A DNA stretch of 6,021 nt from Pseudomonadota bacterium (GTDB lineage: Bacteria > Pseudomonadota > Gammaproteobacteria > Burkholderiales > Burkholderiaceae), in NCBI GenBank assembly GCA_023441105.1, contig JAEZQX010000402.1, forward strand, positions 1-6,021, written 5' to 3'. The notes beneath the pieces are model-generated. The model did no database searches, was not told the origin of the DNA, and saw only the letters and a program-made list of their open reading frames with translations. The translations under genes and the position numbers were made by a program. Position 1 is the first letter of the stretch, and the number at the start of each line of letters is the position of its first letter. Positions 1 through 5,593 of this stretch are shown piece after piece.

Positions 1-148
1 CTGGAGCCCTGGCCAGTTCGACTACGAAGGCATGGAAGTGATGCTGAAGGGCCTGCAGCTGGTCAAGGCGATCCCCGAAGGCCCCTTCGACTGGAAGAAG
101 GTGATCGACGAGAGCTTCCTGCCGGCAGACCTGCGCAGCACCAAATGA
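1..148 (+). CDS. C-terminal end of a probable ABC transporter substrate-binding protein (partial)
   Basis: An open frame runs from the left edge (first full codon at position 2) to a TGA at 146-148 and gives 48 residues. It contains GQFDYEGMEVMLKGLQLVKA and then DWKKVIDESFLPADLRSTK. A tail with an aromatic-Asp-Trp segment, a Val-Ile-Asp helix and a final 'SFLPADLR' is typical of NMT1/ThiY-like periplasmic binding proteins of NitT/TauT-type importers. Its position supports this: the stop codon overlaps the start of an ABC ATPase, which is followed by two permeases. It would capture the substrate in the periplasm and deliver it to the permease pair. The signal peptide and ligand-binding residues lie outside the window, so the ligand cannot be inferred. 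Seeing a coding 3' end is secure; the family call rests mainly on context and this short tail. Confidence 0.72.
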   Translation, partial: WSPGQFDYEGMEVMLKGLQLVKAIPEGPFDWKKVIDESFLPADLRSTK

Positions 149-1029
149 TGCCGGGGCCCGCGGTCGCTTCGTCGGCACCGGGCCCACTCCGGTCGCCGGC
201 GCAGTCTGCGGTCCATTCGCCTGCGATCCATGCGCGCCTGCAGGGCGTCACCCGGGTGTACCCCTCAGGTGCCGGGGGCGGTCCGGTCCATGCGCTCGGC
301 CCGATCGATCTCGAACTGCACCGTGGCGAGTTCTTCTCGGTGGTCGGTCCATCCGGCTGCGGCAAGTCGACCCTGCTCGACGTGCTCGGCGGCCTGGCCC
401 CTCCCGAGCAGGGCTCGGTGGTGTTCGAGGAACGACCGGTGGCCGGCGTGGTCCCCGATGGCGTCGGCATCGTCTTCCAGGAGGATGCCAGCTTCCCGTG
501 GCTGAGCGTCTACGACAATGCGGCATTCGGCCTGCGCCGCGCCGGCCTGCCTGAGAAGGAGATCGGCGAGCGCGTCGACCATGCCCTGTCGTTCATGGGC
601 CTCGCCGGCTTCGCAAGCGCCTATCCGGCGCAACTGTCCGGCGGCATGCGGCAGCGCTTGTGCATCGCCCGCACGCTGGTCACCCGGCCGCGACTGCTGC
701 TGCTCGACGAACCATTCGGGGCGCTCGACCAGCAGACCCGGCTGCTGATGGGGGACGAGTTGCTCAAGCTCTGGCGCGAGACCGGCGCGACGGTGCTGCT
801 GATCACCCATGCCCTCGATGAAGCCGCGATGCTCTCGGATCGCGTCGGCGTCATGTCGGCGCGTCCCGGCGTTTTCCTCGACCTGGTTGAAACCGGCTGG
901 CCGCGGGACCGCGACAGCAACATCGTCAGCGACGACGCCTTCGGGCGGATCACCGGGCGGCTGTGGTCCACCTTGCGCAGCGAATCGCTGAAGTCCATGG
1001 GGTCGGCGCAGAAGGCGGCGCTGAGATGA
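145..1029 (+). CDS. ABC transporter ATP-binding protein, NitT/TauT (nitrate/sulfonate/taurine-type) family
   Basis: This 294-residue cytoplasmic ATPase would power the importer encoded by its neighbours. All nucleotide-binding motifs are intact: Walker A GPSGCGKST (68-76), Q-loop VFQED (Gln112), signature LSGGMRQR (164-171), Walker B LLLLDEP (184-190, catalytic Glu189), D-loop ALD and H-loop His222. The Q-loop region 'FQEDASFPWLSVYDNAAFGL' is typical of the SsuB/TauB/ThiZ group, which recognises anions or thiamine precursors, so sequence alone does not name the substrate. The ATG at 145 forms an ATGA overlap with the upstream stop; ATG 148 is an equal alternative. I see no Shine-Dalgarno, so translation is probably coupled. 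About 28 Pro/Ala/Ser-rich residues precede the usual family start near 'IHARLQGVTRVY', and no in-frame ATG, GTG or TTG lies between. The extension is therefore either real or the start is non-canonical. Confidence 0.93.
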   Translation: MMPGPAVASSAPGPLRSPAQSAVHSPAIHARLQGVTRVYPSGAGGGPVHALGPIDLELHRGEFFSVVGPSGCGKSTLLDVLGGLAPPEQGSVVFEERPVAGVVPDGVGIVFQEDASFPWLSVYDNAAFGLRRAGLPEKEIGERVDHALSFMGLAGFASAYPAQLSGGMRQRLCIARTLVTRPRLLLLDEPFGALDQQTRLLMGDELLKLWRETGATVLLITHALDEAAMLSDRVGVMSARPGVFLDLVETGWPRDRDSNIVSDDAFGRITGRLWSTLRSESLKSMGSAQKAALR

Positions 1030-1787
1030 AAGGCTTCACCCGGGCGGGCCGCCTGCGGCTGATCATCGTGGCCGCATTGCTGGGGCTGCTGGAGCTGGCG
1101 TGCCGTGCAGGCTGGATCGATCCCGTGGCGGTCATTCCGCCGACCCGGATGGTCGAAGGGGCGTGGCAGCTGCTTGCATCGGGCAAGTACACCAAGGACA
1201 TCCTGCTGACCCTCGGCAACGTCGCCATCGCCTGCGCGCTCGCCGTGACGACCGGCTTCGTCGCCGGCTGGCTGCTCTACAGGCTGCCGCGCTTGCGGCG
1301 CGCGGCGGATCCGCTGCTGGCGAGCTACTACGCGGTGCCGACGTTCATTTTCTACCCGCTGTTCATCGTCCTGTTCGGACTGAACCGCTGGCCGCTGATC
1401 GCGATCGGCTACGTCTTCGCCGTCGTGGCGATGGCGCTGAACACCCTGCAGGGCTTCGAGCGGGTGCCCCGGGTGCTGCGGCGGACCGCCCGTGCGATGC
1501 GGCTTTCCACCGGCGACGAGATGATCCACGTGGTGCTGCCGTCGTGCGCGCCCTACCTCTTCACCGGGCTCAAGCTCGCGATCGTCTACGCCTTCATCGG
1601 CGTGATCGCCGGCGAGTTCGTCCTGAGCGGCGCCGGCTTCGGCTTCCAGATCGCCTTCGCCTACAACAGCTTCGACAACGCGACGATGTACGGGCTGATG
1701 ATCCTGCTGCTCGGCTTCGTGGGCGGCCTCAACATGCTGCTGTACTCGTGGGAGCGGCGTCTCTACCTGCGTCGCGGAGGACGGTAG
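1026..1787 (+). CDS. ABC transporter permease, binding-protein-dependent type (first of two)
   Basis: This 253-residue inner-membrane permease has about six hydrophobic segments, roughly at residues 11-27, 63-85, 100-118, 122-139, 185-202 and 222-241. The cytoplasmic EAA-like loop that docks on the ATPase is at 153-172, starting RTARAMRL and ending in the expected LP. This is the SsuC/TauC-like architecture of NitT/TauT importers. I chose ATG 1026 because it overlaps the ATPase stop as ATGA, an AAGG lies about 10 bases upstream, and the protein then starts with a short basic stretch before the first membrane helix. A GTG start at 963 would add 21 residues that overlap the ATPase in another frame, and is unlikely. 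It pairs with the next gene, so the channel is probably a heterodimer. Membrane limits are estimated by eye. Confidence 0.92.
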   Translation: MKGFTRAGRLRLIIVAALLGLLELACRAGWIDPVAVIPPTRMVEGAWQLLASGKYTKDILLTLGNVAIACALAVTTGFVAGWLLYRLPRLRRAADPLLASYYAVPTFIFYPLFIVLFGLNRWPLIAIGYVFAVVAMALNTLQGFERVPRVLRRTARAMRLSTGDEMIHVVLPSCAPYLFTGLKLAIVYAFIGVIAGEFVLSGAGFGFQIAFAYNSFDNATMYGLMILLLGFVGGLNMLLYSWERRLYLRRGGR

Positions 1788-1790
1788 TTT

Positions 1791-2558
1791 ATGACCGCCC
1801 ACGCACGGCCGCCCACGGCGGCGCCCTTCCTCGACACGGCCCTGCTGCTGGTGGGCCTGCTGGCCGGCTGGCAATTGCTGTCACTGCTGGCCGGCACGCA
1901 GGTCCTGACGCCGCCTCTCGCGACGCTGCAGCGGCTCGGCCAACTGGTCGCCGGCCCCGACTTCGCAGGCCATGCAAGGGAAACCGCCAGCGCGTTCATC
2001 GTCGCGCTGGCGATCTCGCTGGCCGGCGGCCTGGTGGCCGGTGCGGCACTGGGTGCACACCGGCTTTCCGGCGAGGTGGCCGAGCCGCTGCTGGTGGGCC
2101 TCTACTCCATCCCGAAGATCACGCTCTATCCCGTGGTGCTGCTTCTCTTCGGGTTGGGACTGTCGGCCAAGATCGCCTTCGGCGCCATCCACGGCATCAT
2201 TCCCGTGATCCTGTTCACGATGAATGCGGTGCGCAGCATCCCGCAGGCCTATCTGCGGGCGGCGCGCTCGATGCGCCTGACCCCCTGGCAGACCTTTGCC
2301 CACGTCCTGGTGCCGGCCACGCTGCCGGAGATCGTCACCGGCTTCCGGCTCGGGTTCGCCCTCACCCTGCTCGGCACGCTGATCGGCGAAATGTTCGCCT
2401 CGCAGCGGGGTCTCGGGTACCTGCTCATCAAGTCGATGGAGAACAATGACATCGACATCATCGTCGCGCTGGCGCTGCTGCTGGTGACGCTCGCCACCGC
2501 AGCCAGCTGGCTGCTGCTGGTACTGGAGCGTCGACTGCATGGGCGCTTCGCGCACTGA
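1791..2558 (+). CDS. ABC transporter permease, binding-protein-dependent type (second of two)
   Basis: This 255-residue inner-membrane protein is of the same family as the preceding permease but clearly a different sequence. Its hydrophobic segments lie at about 13-34, 64-88, 108-122, 127-145, 182-200 and 222-246. The EAA-like loop is at 156-175 (RAARSMRLTPWQTFAH..., ending VP), where it contacts the ATPase. The start at ATG 1791 has a good Shine-Dalgarno, GGAGG at 1776-1780, ten bases upstream, and follows the previous stop after three bases. Two unlike permeases with one ATPase gene imply a heterodimeric pore with an ATPase homodimer; many TauC/SsuC-type systems use a single permease gene instead. 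The ligand is unknown. The downstream lyase and hydratase suggest a di- or tricarboxylate, but that is inference. Confidence 0.92.
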   Translation: MTAHARPPTAAPFLDTALLLVGLLAGWQLLSLLAGTQVLTPPLATLQRLGQLVAGPDFAGHARETASAFIVALAISLAGGLVAGAALGAHRLSGEVAEPLLVGLYSIPKITLYPVVLLLFGLGLSAKIAFGAIHGIIPVILFTMNAVRSIPQAYLRAARSMRLTPWQTFAHVLVPATLPEIVTGFRLGFALTLLGTLIGEMFASQRGLGYLLIKSMENNDIDIIVALALLLVTLATAASWLLLVLERRLHGRFAH

Positions 2559-2577
2559 CCTCGACTGGAGAACGCTC

Positions 2578-3453
2578 ATGACGACTTCCCCCCGGCTCAA
2601 GGACCTGCTTGCAGGCGGCGAATTCATCCTGGCCCCGGGCGTGTTCGAGATGTTCTCGGCCCGGATTGCCGACCGGATGGGGTTCAAGGCGCTGTACATG
2701 ACCGGCTATGGCGTGTCCGCCTCGCACCTCGGCCAGCCGGATGCCGGCCTGGTGACCTACACCGACATGGTCGGCCGTGCGCGAACCATCGCCGAGGGCA
2801 TCAGGACGCCGCTCATCGCCGATGCCGACACCGGCTTCGGCGGGCTGATCAACATCCGCCAGACGGTGCGCGGCTACGAAGCAGCGGGCGTGCAGGCGAT
2901 CCAGATCGAAGACCAGGAAATGCCGAAGAAATGCGGCCACACGCCGAACCGGCGGGTGGTGCCGTTGCCGGACATGCTGCGCCGGATCGAGGTGGCGGTC
3001 GATTCGCGCCGCCATGACGACACGCTGATCATCGCCCGCACCGACTCGCGGACCGGACTTGGACTGGACGAGGCGATCCGCCGCGGCAAGGCCTTCGCCA
3101 AGGCGGGCGCGGACGTCGTGTTCGTCGAGGCGCCGGAATCGGCCGACGAGTTCCGCCGCGTCGGCGATTCGATCGACGCCTGGCTGCTCGCCAACATGGT
3201 GCCCACCGGGAAGTCACCAGAGGTCGCCCGCAGCGACTTGCAGGCCTGGGGCTTCGACATCGCCATCTATCCCTCCGCCGGCATGGGCGTGGCGTGCGCC
3301 GCCCTCGAGAAGAACTTCGCCTGGCTCAAGGAGCACGGCAGCACGGCCGGATCGCCGGTGCCGGCCTTCACCATGGCGCAGCTGCACGAGCTGGTGGGCT
3401 TCCCGGACGTTTGGGCATTCGAGAAGAAGTACGTCGAGGCGGACGGCAAATGA
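2578..3453 (+). CDS. Isocitrate lyase/PEP mutase family C-C lyase (2,3-dimethylmalate lyase / methylisocitrate lyase-like)
   Basis: This 291-residue cytoplasmic TIM-barrel enzyme should cleave a 2-hydroxy (malate-type) acid into an oxo acid plus a carboxylate. Visible motifs are the Mg2+ site DADTGFGG (81-89; Asp82, Asp84), IEDQ (Glu111), the lyase signature KKCGH (117-121) with active-site Cys119, ARTD (Arg154) and VEAPE (Glu184). The Cys motif marks a lyase or hydrolase rather than a phosphoenolpyruvate mutase. Substrate positions differ from E. coli PrpB as I recall it: TGYG at 42-45 instead of SGGG, and ANMVPTGKSP at 205-214 instead of ANITEFGATP. The latter resembles the dimethylmalate lyase, oxaloacetate-hydrolase and carboxyphosphonate-enzyme branches. 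ATG 2578 follows a GGAG at 2567-2570; ATG 2539 would overlap the permease gene and lacks this signal. It is probably co-translated with the hydratase genes that follow. The exact substrate is open. Confidence 0.85.
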   Translation: MTTSPRLKDLLAGGEFILAPGVFEMFSARIADRMGFKALYMTGYGVSASHLGQPDAGLVTYTDMVGRARTIAEGIRTPLIADADTGFGGLINIRQTVRGYEAAGVQAIQIEDQEMPKKCGHTPNRRVVPLPDMLRRIEVAVDSRRHDDTLIIARTDSRTGLGLDEAIRRGKAFAKAGADVVFVEAPESADEFRRVGDSIDAWLLANMVPTGKSPEVARSDLQAWGFDIAIYPSAGMGVACAALEKNFAWLKEHGSTAGSPVPAFTMAQLHELVGFPDVWAFEKKYVEADGK

Positions 3454-4916
3454 ATAGGAACCGGGCAGGCACTGGCAAGCAGGAAGGCGCGGAAAGCAAG
3501 ACCGGCGCGCCCCGCACGCTTTTCGACAAGCTCTGGGACAGCCATGTCGTCGCCGACCTCGGCGAGGGCGCGGCGCTGCTGCACGTGGACCGGCACCTGG
3601 TGCATGACCTCGGTGGCCCGCCGGCATTCCAGGAACTGGAACGACGCGGGCTGCCGGTGCGCAGTCCCGAACTGACCTTCGCGACACCGGACCACGTGGT
3701 GTCGTCGACCCCGGACAGGACCGGTTCGGAGCATGCCTGGGCCCAGGAGCTGATCGACGGCCTGCGGCGCGGCAGCCGCGAGCGCGGCATCAGGCTCTTC
3801 GACGTCAACCAGCCCGGTCAAGGCATCGTCCACATCATCGGCCCCGAGCTCGGGCTGACCCTTCCCGGATCGCTCGTGCTCTGCGGCGACAGCCATACCA
3901 GCACCCATGGTGCGCTCGGCGCGCTGGCGTGGGGAATCGGCGCCAGCGAGATCGTGCACGTCCTGGCCACCCAGACCATCGTGCAGAAGCGGCCCCGGCG
4001 GATGCGCATCACCGTGACCGGCGAGCTGCAGCCCGGCGTTGAGGCGAAGGACCTGGTCCTGGCGATCATCGCCCGGCTGGGCGCTGCTGCCGGAACCGGT
4101 TATGCCGTCGAGTATGCGGGGCCGGTCATCGAGCGGCTCCCGATGGCCGGGCGGCAAACCCTGTGCAACATGAGCATCGAAATGGGCGCTCGCATCGGCA
4201 TCATCGCGCCGGACGCGGTCACCTTCGAATGGCTCGAGGGCCGCCGCTTCGCGCCCCGCGGTACGCAGTGGGAGCAGGCACTGGCCTCGTGGCGCGAGCT
4301 GGCGACGGATCCCGACGCGCAGTTCGACCGCGAGGAGCGAATCGATGCCTCCGGCATCGGCGCGCAGATCACCTGGGGCACGAGTCCCGAGCAGGCGATC
4401 CGGCTCGACGCGCGCGTGCCGGACCCGGCTGAAGCGGCCGGCGACGACGCCGCGACCGCGATCACCCAGGCGCTCGACTACATGGGCCTCGCGCCGGGAC
4501 GGCCGATCGCCGGCACCGCCATCGACCGGGTCTTCATCGGCTCGTGTACCAATGGCCGCATCGAAGATCTGCGCGCCGCCGCGGCCATCGCGAAGGGCCG
4601 GCGCGTCTCGCCGAATGTCCGTGCCTGGGTGGTGCCGGGCTCCGAGCAGGTGCGCATGGCAGCGGAGCAGGAGGGGCTGGACCGGATCTTCCGCGACGCT
4701 GGCTTCGAATGGCGTAGTCCGGGCTGCTCGCTGTGCGTCGGCGCCAACGGCGAGATGGTCGCTCCCGGGCAGCGATGCGTGTCCACGTCCAATCGCAATT
4801 TCGTCGGCCGCCAGGGTCCCGGCGCCCGCACCCACCTGGCCAATCCGTCGGTAGCAGCGGCGTGTGCCATTGCCGGCTGCATCGTCGATTCACTGCCTGC
4901 CCCGGCTGCATCATGA
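3450..4916 (+). CDS. LeuC-family aconitase-superfamily hydro-lyase, large subunit (3-isopropylmalate dehydratase large subunit-like)
   Basis: This is the large, [4Fe-4S]-carrying subunit of a two-subunit cytoplasmic dehydratase. It has 488 residues against about 466 for E. coli LeuC; most of the excess is a hydrophilic tail of about 22 residues before the family start (TLFDKLWDSHVV). The cluster cysteines are Cys366 (GSCTNGR), Cys426 and Cys429 (PGCSLC), with the same 60- and 3-residue spacing as E. coli LeuC. CGDSHTSTHGALGAL (145-159) and STSNRNFVGRQGPGARTHL (near 455-473) are also well kept. Departures from E. coli LeuC are DHVV for DHNV (81-84) and GSCTNG for GSCTNS. ATG 3450 overlaps the lyase stop (ATGA), with GAGG at 3436-3439. 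Family membership is firm. A role in leucine synthesis is doubtful because leuA and leuB are absent and the neighbours are a transporter and a C-C lyase; hydration or isomerisation of another dicarboxylate is more likely. Confidence 0.9.
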   Translation: MNRNRAGTGKQEGAESKTGAPRTLFDKLWDSHVVADLGEGAALLHVDRHLVHDLGGPPAFQELERRGLPVRSPELTFATPDHVVSSTPDRTGSEHAWAQELIDGLRRGSRERGIRLFDVNQPGQGIVHIIGPELGLTLPGSLVLCGDSHTSTHGALGALAWGIGASEIVHVLATQTIVQKRPRRMRITVTGELQPGVEAKDLVLAIIARLGAAAGTGYAVEYAGPVIERLPMAGRQTLCNMSIEMGARIGIIAPDAVTFEWLEGRRFAPRGTQWEQALASWRELATDPDAQFDREERIDASGIGAQITWGTSPEQAIRLDARVPDPAEAAGDDAATAITQALDYMGLAPGRPIAGTAIDRVFIGSCTNGRIEDLRAAAAIAKGRRVSPNVRAWVVPGSEQVRMAAEQEGLDRIFRDAGFEWRSPGCSLCVGANGEMVAPGQRCVSTSNRNFVGRQGPGARTHLANPSVAAACAIAGCIVDSLPAPAAS

Positions 4917-5548
4917 GATCGATTTCGACCATCGCCGGCGTGGCCGCGCCACTGCCGCTGGCCAACCTGGACACCGATGTGATCATCCGCATCGAGAAGC
5001 TGGCGCAGTGCCCGCGCGAAGAGCTGGGCGCCTGGGGGCTCGGCGCCCTGCGGTTCCTGCCCGATGGCGCCGAGGATCCGGATTTCGTGCTCAACCAGGA
5101 TGGCTGGCGCAACGCCCCGATCCTGGTGGCAGGGCCGAACTTCGGTTGCGGCTCGTCGCGCGAGCATGCGGTCTGGGCCCTGCAGGGCATGGGCATCGGC
5201 TGCGTGATCGCACCGTCGTTCGGCGACATCTTCCGTTCCAACTGCTTCCAGAACGGGCTGGTGCCGGTACAGCTGTCGGCTGCCGACGCCGAGTCGCTGA
5301 CAAGCTTCCTGGAAGAGCGGCGGCGATGCGGCGAACCGGTTCAGATCCGGGTCGACATCGCCCGTCAGTCGATCCAGTGGCCCGGCGGGCCGGACTTGCG
5401 CTTCGGCCTGGAAGCCCGCCGACGGAAAGCCCTGCTGGAAGGACTCGACGAGGTGGGCCTGACCCTGGCTTACGACCCGGAGATCACCGCGTGGCAGAGG
5501 CGCGATCGCCAGGCCCGTCCGTGGATCTGGCAGGCCGCGGACAAGTGA
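4913..5548 (+). CDS. LeuD-family aconitase-superfamily hydro-lyase, small subunit (3-isopropylmalate dehydratase small subunit-like)
   Basis: This 211-residue small (swivel-domain) subunit completes the active site of the LeuC-like partner; LeuD is usually about 200 residues. Conserved parts are NLDTD (18-22), GPNFGCGSSREHAVWAL (74-90) with the catalytic-serine loop at 80-82, PSFGDIFRSNCFQNGLVPV (101-119), and the C-terminal GLDEVGLTL helix region. The striking change is directly after DTD. LeuD normally reads IIP followed two residues later by an aromatic-Leu pair, the loop that selects substrate in this family. Here it is IIRIEKLAQCP (24-34), with the proline replaced by arginine and no aromatic. 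ATG 4913 overlaps the LeuC-like stop (ATGA) and has no Shine-Dalgarno, so it probably depends on translational coupling, giving matched subunit amounts. It is the last gene of the operon. Family is firm; substrate is not. Confidence 0.9.
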   Translation: MRSISTIAGVAAPLPLANLDTDVIIRIEKLAQCPREELGAWGLGALRFLPDGAEDPDFVLNQDGWRNAPILVAGPNFGCGSSREHAVWALQGMGIGCVIAPSFGDIFRSNCFQNGLVPVQLSAADAESLTSFLEERRRCGEPVQIRVDIARQSIQWPGGPDLRFGLEARRRKALLEGLDEVGLTLAYDPEITAWQRRDRQARPWIWQAADK

Positions 5549-5553
5549 CAGCG

Positions 5554-5585
5554 GCAGGCGCGAAGAGCCTGCTTCGATCGCAGGC
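5554..5585. terminator. Possible weak bidirectional terminator: alternating inverted six-base words between convergent genes
   Basis: GCAGGC (5554-5559), its reverse complement GCCTGC (5567-5572) and GCAGGC again (5580-5585) lie in the 45-base gap between the operon stop and the lysC stop. The middle copy can pair with either flank, giving two mutually exclusive 6-bp GC-rich stems with 7-base loops. There is no strong T-run on either strand, so a classic intrinsic terminator is not shown. The position between convergent genes is the main support. Confidence 0.35.
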
Positions 5586-5593
5586 CGCAGCGC

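Larger units (their letters stand above)
1..5548 (+). other. Probable seven-gene operon: carboxylate-type importer plus hydratase and lyase
   Basis: All seven plus-strand genes are joined by overlaps of four bases (145-148, 1026-1029, 3450-3453, 4913-4916) or by gaps of only 3 and 19 bases, leaving no room for an internal promoter outside coding sequence. I saw no terminator between them. The transporter half and the enzyme half are joined by the 19-base gap (2559-2577), so they should be co-transcribed and probably serve one substrate. The promoter and any regulator gene lie left of position 1. Confidence 0.82.

Noticed and set aside
963..1025. Upstream GTG start for the first permease
   Set aside because: It would add 21 residues inside the ATPase gene. 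ATG 1026 has the ATGA overlap and gives a normal permease N-terminus.
621..1874. A 417-codon minus-strand open frame opposite the ATPase and first permease
   Set aside because: Low-complexity, very Gln/Arg/His/Glu-rich translation with no domain; it lies entirely opposite well-supported genes.
1100..2449. A 449-codon plus-strand open frame spanning both permease genes in another frame
   Set aside because: Arg/Ala-rich shadow translation; the two permease frames show clear membrane helices and EAA loops and account for the DNA.
2539..2577. Upstream ATG start for the lyase
   Set aside because: It overlaps the permease end by 20 bases and adds 13 residues not expected in the family; ATG 2578 has GGAG at the right distance and gives a typical length.
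1881..2699. A 272-codon minus-strand open frame opposite the second permease and lyase start
   Set aside because: Gln/Arg/Glu-rich antisense shadow with no domain or initiation signal that I can identify.
2578..3453. Phosphoenolpyruvate mutase or phosphonate-pathway gene
   Set aside because: The KKCGH lyase cysteine motif is present and no phosphonate genes adjoin it.
3267..4835. A 522-codon open frame on the minus strand opposite the LeuC-like gene
   Set aside because: It is antisense to a gene with intact family motifs. The translation is rich in Arg, Gly, Ala, His and Asp with no recognisable domain, as expected from codon bias in GC-rich DNA.
3450..5548. Plain leucine-biosynthesis leuCD
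   Set aside because: Not excluded, but leuA and leuB are absent, the neighbours are a C-C lyase and importer, and the LeuD substrate loop and LeuC DHN motif are altered.
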